This document shows, in pieces, positions 42,490-53,980 of a stretch of DNA of 64,000 nucleotides. The notes under the pieces are model-generated. The model ran no database searches. It was not told the DNA's origin and saw only the letters and a list, made by a program, of their open reading frames with translations. The DNA lies in NCBI GenBank assembly GCA_012184525.1, contig WOFQ01000010.1:806001-870000 (forward strand), in the 5' to 3' direction. Both the position numbers and the translations under genes were made by a program. Every line of letters begins with the position of its first letter. The stretch's first letter is position 1. Source of the DNA: Xenoacremonium recifei. Lineage: Eukaryota > Ascomycota > Sordariomycetes > Hypocreales > Nectriaceae.

Positions 42490-44686
42490 TCAACCGTTGA
42501 AGAATGATCGTCTTCTGACTTCTGCTTCCTTGATGATTTCGGCAGCCAGGCTTAGACTGGGAGCGAGAGCGGCGTAGCGTTCGACCTCCACAACCACATC
42601 ATTGATGATCTGATCCAAAGCCTCCCGGGTTGGAACTAGAGTAAGTAGAATGGCTTGGAGAGTTGGCGATAGGGAAGCCCCCATGATGAGCAGAGTTTGA
42701 GAAACCATGGAGAGCGCCCCTTGCCAGATGTAGGGCATGTGTCCAGCATGACTACCGACAATTAGTCAATTGCGCATGAGATCATTGGAAACCAAGCTTA
42801 CTGCTCTGATATGTGCTCCAATTGCCTAATGGCAGCTTCCAAGCACTTTCTGCAGTTCTCATGCACTGTCGGATCCAAAAGAGCCTGCTCATTATCCAGA
42901 ACCGCCAAAATGTAAGGGCGGTAGATGATAGTCCGACAGGCAAAGAATCGAAGCCGCAGAACCGTCTGAACAGGATCTTGTAGAACCGTCCGCGAAAAGG
43001 GGAACTGAAGGGGCAGTGGTAGACTTTCGTACCACTGCGTTAGCTGGTAGTCTAGTTCGGCAACCACAGGCTCTAGGCTAGTCGTTGATGCCATCGAGTC
43101 CTTGGAATAGATGAGTTGGCTGACTCTGTTCAAGAGTCGCCGCAGGGCAATTTCAGCGAGGAAGTACCAGATGTCGTCCCGTCCCACTTGTTCATTCTCG
43201 TCGCCTTCAAACCCTCCAGGCAAACCAACGTTCTCCTCGAATTGAACAACTCCAGAGTGAGGAAGGTCCAGCTCTGCCAACAAGTCGCTCTCGAATAGCA
43301 ACGTGTTCCAATATATTCGTTCGATTAGTTCTCGTTGATGTGACGGAATTCGGCTCGGAGCCATAAGTAGAAGCTGGAGTTTGGTGCTTGTGCTGCAAAG
43401 GAGATTCCACGCTTCCATGGGTCGGACCAAGTAGAATAGATAAGCAGCTGCGAGGAGATGACATTGAGCGGCAACAACGCTGTTGGCAGTCATCATCCCA
43501 GGAAGAAGCGACCACGCCGCGGTGAAGTATTGCAGACCCGGGGGGTCCTCTTGTGGCACGATCCGCGAGATGCTACCCCTCAAGCTGGCCTGACCCAGCG
43601 CTAAGACTAAGAGCACAATACAGCTCTCCGGGCCTTCCCGAAATCCGTTGGACAGGGCAGTACGGTATTGACTTCGCCAAGTATAGGGGTTGACGCACGC
43701 GTACCAAACGTTGACTCTTTCGAAGTACGCTTCGATATACGCTTGGGTGTTGGAAAGGTCCACGCATGGCGTCTTCGTCAAGGAATGCAGAGGCTCACGG
43801 GCCATCTCGAGTTGTAGAAGAATTTGGGGATCGTAAGGTCTGGAAACGAGGTCCCTGATGAGTGGCCATTGAAGCAAATGCATCGCTGCATTTGTATGGA
43901 TCTTGGGCATCGTTGAGATGTTGGTACCTGTCGGTTGCGCACACCAGGTGCCGAAACCGCCGTTTGGGATGACGGAGACGAAGTTGCTGGGGTTAGAACC
44001 AAGCAAGATATTATCAGCACTCAGGCCGGTGCCATTGCTGACAGAAGGGGAATTCTGCGTGATACTAATACCATTGGCTTGGCCATTGACGATACTCATT
44101 TGCAATAGACCCTCAATGCGATTGAGCCGCTCCAGGATCAGTTTATCACCTGCGTCCAGTTTGATACCAGGTTCTCGGTAGATACATTCGGCACCCAGTT
44201 CGGCGCACAGTTTGCATTTGGGCTTGGTTCCATCGCAGCGTGACTTCCTTGATCGGCACACCTCGCACTAAGTCATGGTTAGCATAAGATGACAATCCGT
44301 CGTAATGCTATCAAATGGCATACGGCAATGGTTGCTCGGCGGCGTGGGTAATCCACCGTGCCATCGGGGTTTCTCCTCTTGAGAGGGTTTGACGAATCAT
44401 CGGTGTTGAGTTTTGGGCCTCCGTTGGACATATTGTCTGATCTATTGTCGGATGATTGGGATGGATTCCTTGGCTTTTGGGCCGTAGGGAACATGCTGTC
44501 CCGACTGAAACTCGGAGTTCGAGCGGGTTTTGCTGGAGGTTGGATGGCTGAAGTAGAGCCGTTTTGCATTGATGTTAATGGGACTGATGGAATTTCGATG
44601 CTGAAGCTTTCACGCGAAGGTGCTGGAAACTGTCTGCTGGCTGTAACTAAGCCGGCATGTGAAGAGTCGCCAGCGATGGACGTCAT
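42490..44686 (-). CDS. Zn2Cys6 fungal-specific transcription factor
   Basis: 696 residues in three exons: 44686-44324, 44267-42802 and 42751-42490. Residues 1-121 are Ser/Pro/Asn-rich and end in a basic YPRRRATIA. The zinc cluster follows, C122-x2-C125-x6-C132-x6-C139-x2-C142-x6-C149, reading CEVCRSRKSRC...CKLC. A dimerisation-type helix comes next (DKLILERLNRIEGLLQMS). The rest is the fungal-specific regulatory domain, with WPLIRDLVSRPYDPQ, YIEAYFERVNVWYACVNPYTWR and LIERIYWNTLLFESDLLAELDLP typical of the family. The first intron lies exactly before the codon for Cys122; its retention would add 14 residues and a stop, removing the DNA-binding domain. The regulated pathway cannot be told: no biosynthetic cluster adjoins it. 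Confidence 0.92.
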
Positions 44687-47600
44687 GGCGTGAGGCGGTT
44701 GAAAGATGCCCAGGCGCTCGACCGGCTAGCGACTGGGCAAGAAGGTGTTACAAAAGAGGCCTGGAAGCAGAGAATACAACCTCGCCGAGGAGGACACCAA
44801 TTTGTCGTAAGGATACTGGCGAGAAGAGGCATCAAAGAGGTGACATGTCGGGGACAGAACGGACCCAGGTCATTGGGGGGCGACAGAGATCAGGCGACGG
44901 ATTGGCTCTTCCGAGTGTCCGAAAGGAGGTCGCAAACACTGGGCGATGCTAGTCGCGAAGCCGAGCCAGATGATTCAGGGTGCAGTGAACACTGGGCGAC
45001 GATAAATTGAGGGGGGTTCAGACGGGTTTGAGGTCAGAAATCAGGTCCTGTGCAGCAGCCAGAATGGAGGAGCTATGGGTTATGTATCCGGAGCAGCAGG
45101 GAACAGGGGTGTGTGGAGGACTCGCGACTGATGACCCCAGACCCTGGCCAGGCTTGTTCCAGCAGTTGAAGTGGGAGGGCAGACACCACAGAGCGAGATC
45201 CAGGCGGTCGTCAAGCACCCGAGGAGCTGGAGCGTCGGTTGGCCTACCAGACACGGCGGCAAGGCGTCCAGACTGGCGTTAGCAGCGACGCACTTCTGTT
45301 AAACGAGGCCTGGATTGCTAAGCGCAGGACCTAAGGAATTGGGGGAGGGGCCCCGGATCGTCACATCTTCTCTTGCACTTCCTCCGCCGAACTTGAGGCG
45401 CAAGTAGTTGGGCATGGCCATTGCCATCGCCTGAGCACAACGCTGGGGACCTGTGTACTCAGATCAGCGCCATCTTTAATTGCTTAGATCTCTGCAACCA
45501 CCATCTCCAGACGAAGACTGGTGGCGTGAATCATCAGTCATATTGCCATCCGGACCTCGCTTGCTTGCCAGGTGACGGGTGGGACGGGGTGGTGTGCTGG
45601 GGTTCTGCGGAGTAGACTAATTAGAGGTAATCCGTGGGAACTGACCTCTTCATTCCTAGTGCGGAATCCTCCTCCCAACCTTCTGACAATCGACGGTATC
45701 TTGGGAGGAAGTCGATGGGATGAGATGCAGGAGACATGCGTTTGGGGCTGGCGATGAACGCCGAAATGGGCTCTGACGTCGGGAAAGAAATTCTTCCGGC
45801 GGGCTTCATGTCTGGGCAGGAGCGCCCTTTGGCACTCATTGCAGTGGCAGAATGAGCACCACCGGGACTCTTTCGACAACCTTCTTCCCAATTTTGCATC
45901 AAGAGTATCTCGATGCCTGCCATGATCGACATGATTCCAGTCCTTGAACCGCACAGCTATTTCTCAAAAAGACGCCTCTCCATTCTCCGACATCTTGATT
46001 TATGAAGTTCTGGGCTACAATTCTAAGGCTTGGTTAAGGTACGGAGTAGTTCAGCTTCGACTCCATTGGGATGGTCTCGGTCCCCTCGGCATCCCCCACA
46101 ACAAGCTCTCCACGTTGTTCACCACGCTGTGGATTACCACAAAGAACTGCTAAAGAGCGAGCGAGCGCAGATCAAAGACTTCGATGCCTCGCTTCCTTCC
46201 CCTATGGATCGGCAACGCCCCCTGAAGACCTTTCCAAAACTCCCGGCGCAGACCGAAAGTAGAATATGAAAAGTACTTCCCCTAACAAAGAGCAGGCCGC
46301 AAAGCACCGGATGCCTCGCTCACCCCCCCAAAACGGTCGGTCAACGGGCCGAATACAGGCTGGGGTGCGTGACTGAGTCTTCACCAAGATGGAGGGGTGT
46401 TCCGGCTCTGCGGGGAACCTTGCCAATAGGGGGGGCGGCTTTGGTTTTTGGAGCTATTCTCTTATGGTATCATACTGCGAGGTACGTTCCGTGAGGGACC
46501 TTTAGAAGTACAAGTACCGGACCAGCGTTATCCATCGCCTATTGGCCCTATACCACACTCTTAGGAGATCCTCTCACAGAGGAATTAGCTTTTCTTTCAA
46601 GAGTAAGGTAGTTATGCCAACCTTGCTGCTGTGGCAAGACATCGATAAGAATATTAAAACGGCTGCTTCGAAGATGACGTTGGATCACTGAGTTGAGCTC
46701 CCCGTACACAGTTAGCTTCTACTGGCATTGATGATACTTGTAAATCGCCTCTACGACTACGTCGGCCCTATTCTGGACTCAAGATTCCGCTGTACCGTTG
46801 TTCTGCCTATGCTGTGGGCGAGGCTTAGGCAACATCCTGTTTTATTACTCTGGAGCTGCGCCCCTCGGAGAGTCGTGCCGTAGTCATCAAAATGACCTCT
46901 CAGTTCCCAAATCAGGGTCCAGCCTTATTGACAGGCTGCCGGTCCAACTATCTGCAAGTCCTTGTTATTGATCTGCTTTGGAAACCGGAATTTCGGGATT
47001 GAAACCCCTCTCCTAAAGCAAATATCACCTTGGGGAAGACTAATTATTGGCAACCCCTGTATATTATAGGCCTCGAGAAATCCTATCGACGGGGGAGTTG
47101 TTCCACATCTCAATAACCAAGTTCATCCGCATCCGCGAAGTTAGAAACAATCTGAACGTTCTTGGAATACCGTTATAGGCCTCCATCCATTGAGCCACTT
47201 TCCCGGGCTACTTGGAGCCGAAAGCACAATTTTGACCCGATTCCCTACTCCTGACCCTTGATCGCTCGTCGTGTGACAGTAGCCAGACGTCTCGTTCATA
47301 TCCCGTTTGTTTTGAAATGTCGGCCAAGTTTCCAGAATACCCAACCCGAAATATTTAATGCGCGAAGCATTGTGGTGTTCTGAAAATATTCGTCAGACCT
47401 CCGCTCCTATGATTTGGGGTTGGTGGTGCTGCCAGTTTTGGATTGAGGAAGGGACATCTGGAGGAAATTCGCATTGAGTATGAAGTGATAGCCGCAGTGA
47501 AAGAGAATTCCTAGGAACAGAATAGCTAGGAGAAGTGCTGGCAGCCAGACGCGGCGGTCCAGCGAAAAGGGGCGCGAAGTCGGATGGAAAGAATCTTCGA

Positions 47601-48262
47601 GGAAGCCCATGCTAGGTTTGTCGAGAGTCGAAAGCTTGGTATCATGAACGAATTAGATCGTTCTTCAGTGTCTTCCCAGTGTCGCTGTCGCGGGCATAAG
47701 CCTGTATGATGACCTATGGAGGCCCCTCATTAAATAGCTCAAGTTGAAATTGAGCAAGTTGAACCTGACTTTTATCGGCAAGAATGGCATACTGGATGTT
47801 AAATGCATCCCAGCATGGGAGGTGGCGCCTATAAAGTAAACACACAGGCTACTGGCTGTGCCGCCTTGAAACATGACACAGACCAGCATCTCCTGAGCAT
47901 CTGACCACGCCGCATCATGCCTTGATTGATACCGTATCGATAGGAAACAGCACTTCCTCGGTACTTTTTGGCCTGTTAGATGCTGGATCTGACACGTGTA
48001 TGCCACTTCCTATCGCTGCTCAGTCTCCTTATTTGGTCATCGTCAGCATCTCGATCCATCTTCAAATTGGAAGGCCCTCCTCATGATTTACAATCCGCAG
48101 TTGAGTGGGATAGTATATTTTGTCGCTCTAAGACTCGCTATTCAGTGGTATCATATACTGGCATACTTTTTTGCCTTTTTCTTCGCCCATTTGCTTTGCT
48201 CCATTTGTTGAAATCAGACTGCACACGCAAAACTCCACAACCAGCTCTCTCTATCAGTTGCT
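44687..48262. other. gene-free stretch between Zn2Cys6 factor and CHO2 3' end
   Basis: About 3.6 kb without a supportable gene. The left part is the Zn2Cys6 promoter. It holds a TACGGAGTA motif at 46040-46048. From about 46440 to 47900 composition is somewhat more AT-rich, and one minus-strand frame (47407-47610, 67 codons) could encode a small membrane peptide but has no other support. Confidence 0.5.
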
Positions 48263-51200
48263 TCACTCCTTGTCGGCAGGGTATTCGACTACAGGGGTAG
48301 TCGTCCCTCGCGAACCGGACATGCTGTACGGTGCCTACAGATGAAGTATGAGCTTTTGTGGTTAGGAAAGACATCAGTTCTCGACTTACCAAAACTTCTT
48401 TCGCGTTGCATATTCTCCAAGCAAGTTTTCTTACGTTGCCGTCCGCAGCTACAACGGCTGGCGCGAACTCAATTCCAAACATCTCACGAATTGCGTAAAC
48501 AACTCGCTTGGCATACTTGCCATCTCGTTCGACATGACCACCGAATGGTTCGTCCACCTTGTTGGGAGCAATGTCGGGGTTTCGATCGAGACACCTTTGG
48601 ACGACAGGGAGGAGCGAAGACTCAACGGCTTGCTCATATACACCCTTGGCGCCCACATCAACATCTTCTTCGTCAAACTTGCTGATACGGATCTCAAAGG
48701 GTTCCGAGATCGTCATGGCTGTGTGGTGGCCATCATGATGGTATCGGAACTCGAATACGCCTTGTGTCCACCAGAGCTTGTCGCCCTCAAAAACGACCTC
48801 ACCCTGAACAAGGTCTACATCAGACGAATCCGTCTTCCCAGCGGGGTGTTCAGGTACGGAGATGCTAATGTCTGCAGTCAGAGCGTCGTAAGTCCCAGCG
48901 TTCGTAGGAGACCATCGTCCCAGAGATGGAACTTCCGTCTTCTCTCGAGAACGGTTGTCCATGACCATATAGAGACCGATCCAATCCTTCTTGCTGTGAT
49001 TCACGGGAGCCTTCCACTTGACTCTCAGAGGAGCACCATACTCATAAGTCATAGTCTTGACAGGCTTGGGGAACTGAGCGACGACGCTTTCTCTCCTTGA
49101 CGACCATTCGTCAAACGCGGAGTGAACCGACGGTGTGCCTTCGACAGTGAGAGAATACTGCTTTGAATCCAGACCAGCCAAGTCGGGGGAGATCCGTGTA
49201 ATTGTCAGTCGCGCAGGAGCCATATTGAACAAGGTCGAACTGTCACGCACAACAGACTTAACACCGGCGGCGAACTTAGGGCGGGCACTTTCAAGGAAGT
49301 CCTCCACAAACGAGGTGGTATCATCCAAGACCTTGTCCATGTTCTCCTGCAGCGTCTTGACGGGGGGCGGCAGCGAGCGCTTGATGAACTTGGTAAGCCC
49401 GGCTTCTCGTCGAAGGCTTTGGCCATAGATCTTCTGCATGTGAGGTCGCTCGATATAAGAGATGAAGTAGAGCGTGAGAAGCTGGCTCAACAGAGCGATG
49501 ATGAAGATAGAGCGGCTCCAGGTGATTAGAGCAGCTCCCCAGACTCCAGCAATGCCAAAGACCCTTTCTGGGTTATTGAGGAAGCGGTAAATGGACGTGT
49601 ACTGAAGCTTGGCTTGGTGGTCAAAGAAGAAGTCGCCACAGAACCATCCAAATTCACCGAGAGAATCATACACACTAAAGGCAGTCCATAGCTGGAGAGC
49701 AACCAAACTTGCACCCAGTACATGCTTGAGAAGGACCCAGCCATAGTCCCAATCCTCGGGAAGCGAGTACATCTTCCAGCACGCCGCAATGAGTGAGGTG
49801 TTGGACATGATCATGCTGATGTGATACAACCCCTTCCATTGGCGCCATGCTTCGCCAGAGCTTTCGCCAAACTTGAGAAAGTGTCGAGTCCACATCTTGG
49901 TCTTGGATTGCTTGTCAAGAAGGATCCCCAGCCCGAGGTGATACCACACGCGCCAGGCCAGCGCATGCATGACAAAGATGGCCTGCCATACCGGGGTCGA
50001 AGGAGCGGCGAAAGTGAGGGCGGCCACGTAGAGAGGCAGGATGATGACGGCACAGTCAGGCACGCGGAACAAATCGAGGTTACTGAAGCCAACGAGGTTA
50101 TGAACAGGAGCAGCAGAGTCTTTGGTCGGTGAAGGCGAGGTCAAAGAGGAAGCTTGCTCGAATGCAGCGTCAAGAGATGTTCCTTCGGTCAACACGGCGG
50201 GGTCACTCTGGCTCCGGGACGTGGATCTCTTGCGAGGGGCCGGGGGGTTGTAAGTCTTCTCAATGTGCGGGTTCTCAATGAGTATGAGAAACACGAACTG
50301 GGAGGCATGGGCGATGATGGAGATGAACAGGACAGGGTAGCTGGCGGCCATCATAGAGATACCGTAGTAGCCAGCGTAGCCAATCGAGTACATTGGATGA
50401 GGAGCCATCTCGAAAACACCATCAAAGGTCAGATCCTGGTCGATGAGATAGAAGAAATCACCCCAGTACCAAGCAAAGTCTTTGACGACACGGTGGGCAT
50501 CCAGCTTCACCCAGAGATTGAAGCCGACGAGGGCAATTCCGATAACCCAGCGGCCAACGGTGATCAGCAAGGACTCATTCTCAGGCGTATGGCTGCAGAC
50601 GATGGCAAACAGGCAGTACGACACGAAATCACACATCAGAATCAGGTCGACAACCCTGCGGAAAACCAGCCACGTGTTGTACTCCAGAGGGGCTTTCTCG
50701 AATTCATAGTCCTCAGGGATCTTGGCCTCGAGCTCGCGCTTGAGGATGTTGTAGAGCCATGGCCGCGGGTTCTTGCCAGTGCTAGGGTGCTCGAAGAGCT
50801 TCCAGCGCTGGGCCCAGGTGATGAGACGGCGGTGGTTGGACTGGATGTTCAAGAGGTAGCCAATGCCGACATTGTAGGAAGCGCGCCAGAACAGGAAGAT
50901 GGCAGCAAAGACAATGCGCTTCCACTGCGACGGGACGTAATAGGCAGCCAGAATATGCAGGGCGAGAATTCCCAAGACGAGAGCATCAGAGAGATTTTTG
51001 GGTTGTCGCGGGTCGAGAAGCTGCGAGACCATGTCATGAGTGGTGGGCACAATGAAGACTGTTTTTGACATGTGATAATCAGCCGGAGGGGTCCTGTCCT
51101 GGAGCAGCAGTTTGGGGTAACCAACCTGTCCCGTCTGGGGTACGGCCAAACGTCTTCTTGGGCTTGTCATCAGCGACACTGGACTCGTCCGGGACCACAT

Positions 51201-51306
51201 TGCTGGGGCTGTCAGAGCCATTGAGGTCGACGGATGGCGCTGAGCGCGTCTGGCGAAGGCGCAGATGCTCTGGCCGATCAGCCGGCAGATCAGCAGCGGT
51301 ACTCAT
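48263..51306 (-). CDS. CHO2: phosphatidylethanolamine N-methyltransferase Cho2
   Basis: 973 residues in three exons: 51306-51126, 51058-48390 and 48334-48263. The first junction restores TPDGTVFIVPTTHDMVSQLLDPRQPKN, diagnostic of Cho2. The second gives a short last exon ending APYSMSGSRG...PADKE; reading through instead adds unrelated sequence. The N-terminal 60 residues are polar. Two tandem methyltransferase/membrane modules follow (first with FEMAPHPMYSIGYAGYYGISMM, second with GEFGWFCGDFFFDHQ...YRFLNNPERVFGIAGVWG), then a soluble C-terminal half with a beta-rich region (KVKWKAPVNHSKKDWIGLY). It catalyses the first methylation of phosphatidylethanolamine with S-adenosylmethionine, in the ER membrane, towards phosphatidylcholine. 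It is intact and of family length. Confidence 0.97.
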
Positions 51307-52898
51307 GGCCAGGGCGAGAAGGCGACGACAGCCGAAGACAAGAAGAGACAGTCAAGAGATGGAAGAAGTCAAGCTCTAGCAAAGAGCGGCCATGGGCTAG
51401 AGAGCGAAAACGAACGGTGAGGGAGAGAAACAGCCCGCGAAACGCATCCGGAGGCAGGGGAGATGAAGTATCGCAATTGTTGGGGACAGCTTTGTGCGTT
51501 TCTGACGGGACTGGAGGCAGTTAGCTATTTAGAGCGGCCCGACGTCAGGGCTCCGCAATTCCAGAGAGCTCCGGGCTGTCGGACTGCGGGAGCGAGCCGT
51601 TTGTTGGCGATGGATGGTGATGAAGAGTTAAAGAGGGTCTTCTTGATGCGAACGATGAGAGCAAGTGCCGCGATCGTGATCTGTCGCATTCGAGAAGCCG
51701 TCAAAGGCAGGCGCAACTGACGCTCGTGGTGTAACAAAGCGCGGGGGTTGGCGATCGCCCTCCCGCCCAGCATCCAATGAAGCTCGCCTCCCACCACACC
51801 CTTTCATGCTCGCGTCCTTGCTCGCTGACTCTCCCCGCCAGGAGCCAGACAAACGCTGGCGGCTCACTCAGGCACGCGTTCGCTCCGGCGGGCTGCCCTC
51901 CGAAACCTCGAAGCGATCGCCAAAGGGTCCAGGGCGTTCCAGCGAGCTCCCGCTAAGCCCAAACTGTGGAGGAGCCAGCCAGCTGTTCACATCGCGTGCT
52001 CATGGTCCCGATTAAGCTCGTTCGAGAGGGTCGAAAGAGATGCCAATTCCCTCGTTGGCCATCTCAGGGAAGTGCGTTTAGATCCAGGTCTCAAGGATTG
52101 TCTCAAAGGTGGCTTGCCAGGCCGAGTGACGATCGGATCTCGTTTCACGGACGAATCCTCCCCCACGATCCAACTTTCCCCTGTCAACCTTCACACAGAC
52201 CCTGCCTCATTGCCGACTCTCTCCGCCGTCCGGAATATTATTCACCGCCAAAGAACCAAAGAACGGAGCCGTCGCTGAGGATTGCGCGCGCATGAAGGTC
52301 CCATCTATGGTTTGCAAGCTAAAAAGAGGACCCTTCTCTCTCTAAGCCGCAAATCCGGCAGGGGTCCGGGAGCACCTTTGTTTCGATTCGTTTCTCTTCG
52401 GTTTCTACGACGGGGCGCTGGTGCATCGTTTGCGGCTTTGAGTGGCTTGATGTCTTCCGATGATAGGCGTTTCCGCATCACATGCAAGAGGAGAAGCGTG
52501 TGGAGAAATTCGTGGGAAGAAGAGGCTTTTCATTAAGCGACCTCGAAGTTGCTTTCACGTGAGTTCGTGGCACGTCCCTGACTCTCCTCCACGCGCAGGC
52601 CGCGTTTAATTGCGTCTTCATGCACCATCCCATGCCGGACCTCCCATCATCCACTGTCTTCAAGCAGTTCTCTCAATGCAAGGATCTTCTTGATCCTATG
52701 CATGAATTTCAGAAAAGTTTCCTTCCAGAAGCCTGCAAGCGGAAACATGCAATACTACCCTGGGTTCGGCTCGTTGGTCTATAAGTATAGGTCATCATAT
52801 CCTGATCCCTTCCATATCCTTTAAATGGTCTGCCAGTGTAGCCCATCAGTCAGTCTTTACAGAAACAGTCACTCGTTTAACCCAGAACCCTAATACCC
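51307..52898. promoter_or_regulatory. divergent promoter region, CHO2 (-) and small basic protein (+)
   Basis: About 1.6 kb between divergent start codons. Towards the plus-strand gene there is a TATAAGTATA box at 52780-52789 and an upstream ORF at 52825-52893. The remainder shows no gene. Confidence 0.55.
52825..52893 (+). other. 22-codon upstream ORF before the 144-residue protein
   Basis: An ATG at 52825 opens a 22-codon frame that stops at 52891-52893, five bases before the main ATG. It starts about 45 bases after the TATAAGTATA box, so it is at or just inside the predicted transcript start. If included, it would be translated first and could limit or regulate the main frame. Confidence 0.4.
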
Positions 52899-53333
52899 AT
52901 GGCTCGTGACAAGAAACCCGCCGCTCCCTCGACAACCGAGGACAAGCCCCTTCCGGAGGCCCGTCCAGGCACTTCTGGCACGGAGGTGCTTCTCATGACG
53001 AACCGTCGACAGGCTTCTGTTCGGTACCAAAAGGCCCAGCGAGCCGAGAAAGCCTACCGGGCCAAGAAGCGCGCTGGCGCTGCCCGCTCCGACTTCCGTG
53101 AAGCCAGAAGCCACTTCAAGGAGTCGGCAAGTCACTTTGGAAAGGGTGTCAAGATGATGTTGGGTGTCGTCAAGTCAGCCCCCTATATCTTCGGTGAGAA
53201 GAGAGAGGAGAGACGGGCGAAAGCGGACCTGAAGAACAAAGAGAAAGCTATGGAGAAGCGGAAGAAGCTTGAGGAGAAAATTGCAAGGGAGGTTGACGAA
53301 GAAGACCCCGCTGTTGACTCCAAAGCCGCTTAA
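52899..53333 (+). CDS. unknown 144-residue basic, helical protein
   Basis: 144 residues in one exon, with a near-perfect Kozak context (ACCCATGG). A Pro/Thr-rich head (residues 1-28) is followed by an Ala/Arg/Lys-rich helical region (QASVRYQKAQRAEKAYRAKKRAG), an amphipathic middle (HFKESASHFGKGVKMMLGVVKSAPYIFGEK) whose hydrophobic face could contact a membrane, and a Lys/Glu coiled-coil tail (KREERRAKADLKNKEKAMEKRKKLEEK) ending acidic (DEEDP). I recognise no named family. The overall look, charged helices around a short hydrophobic amphipathic segment, resembles stress or organelle-surface proteins, but that is inference. A TATA box 119 bases upstream and C/G-ending codons suggest an actively expressed gene. 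It is divergent from CHO2 and convergent with eIF3g. Confidence 0.75.
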   Translation: MARDKKPAAPSTTEDKPLPEARPGTSGTEVLLMTNRRQASVRYQKAQRAEKAYRAKKRAGAARSDFREARSHFKESASHFGKGVKMMLGVVKSAPYIFGEKREERRAKADLKNKEKAMEKRKKLEEKIAREVDEEDPAVDSKAA

Positions 53334-53980
53334 GCATCTTCGACTTTCTTACTACCTTGATCTGGACACTGTTGTCCAAATCCTCGTTCCTTATTTCAGA
53401 CTGGCTCGACACTCACGCTACCGCGTTCACATGAAAGGTACCTTGCAACACAGCTCCTGCCGACTCAACACACATACGACACTCATTCAGTTCGATTTCA
53501 CACTCGCTATCGCATATGCTACTATCATCGGGGGATTGAGTCCTCCTGAACTCACATAGTTCACCCCAGTCACTCATTTTATCTCAACTATCTGATGTCA
53601 ACAATCGCTTCTGTCAACTATTTCTTACCAACTACTACTACCAAGGCTCGGTTTCCTATCTCAACAACTCTTTTTCATGATTTGATGACCACACGGAGGA
53701 TTCTGCTGGTTAGCGGGCGTTCTTGGGCCCGATTTACAGTCGATACCAGGTCATTGAATTGGGTTTATAGCACCATGGATATGAAAGGGAGGATACTCTG
53801 TTTAAGTCACCATAATGAATGAAATATAATAGACATTTCAACTTTTTGATTGAAAGATAACCTTGTGTCAACACTGACATGGCATTTCATATTCAGACAT
53901 TCGTTGAATCATGAGAGGAAACCCCTCGACCAATGCATTACCGTGCCCCTAACTAACCCATATGACAGAAAGAAATCGGC
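53334..53980. other. convergent 3' region between the 144-residue gene and eIF3g
   Basis: 647 bases between two stop codons on opposite strands, relatively AT-rich, with no coding signal. It should contain both 3' untranslated regions. Confidence 0.5.

Noticed and set aside
50154..51068. 304-codon plus-strand frame
   Set aside because: Antisense shadow of the CHO2 coding exon.
52768..52791. Resemblance to the 5' end of a proline tRNA (GGCTCGTTGGTCTA)
   Set aside because: No anticodon arm, B box or 3' half follows. The same bases form the TATAAGTATA box of the next gene, which is the simpler reading.
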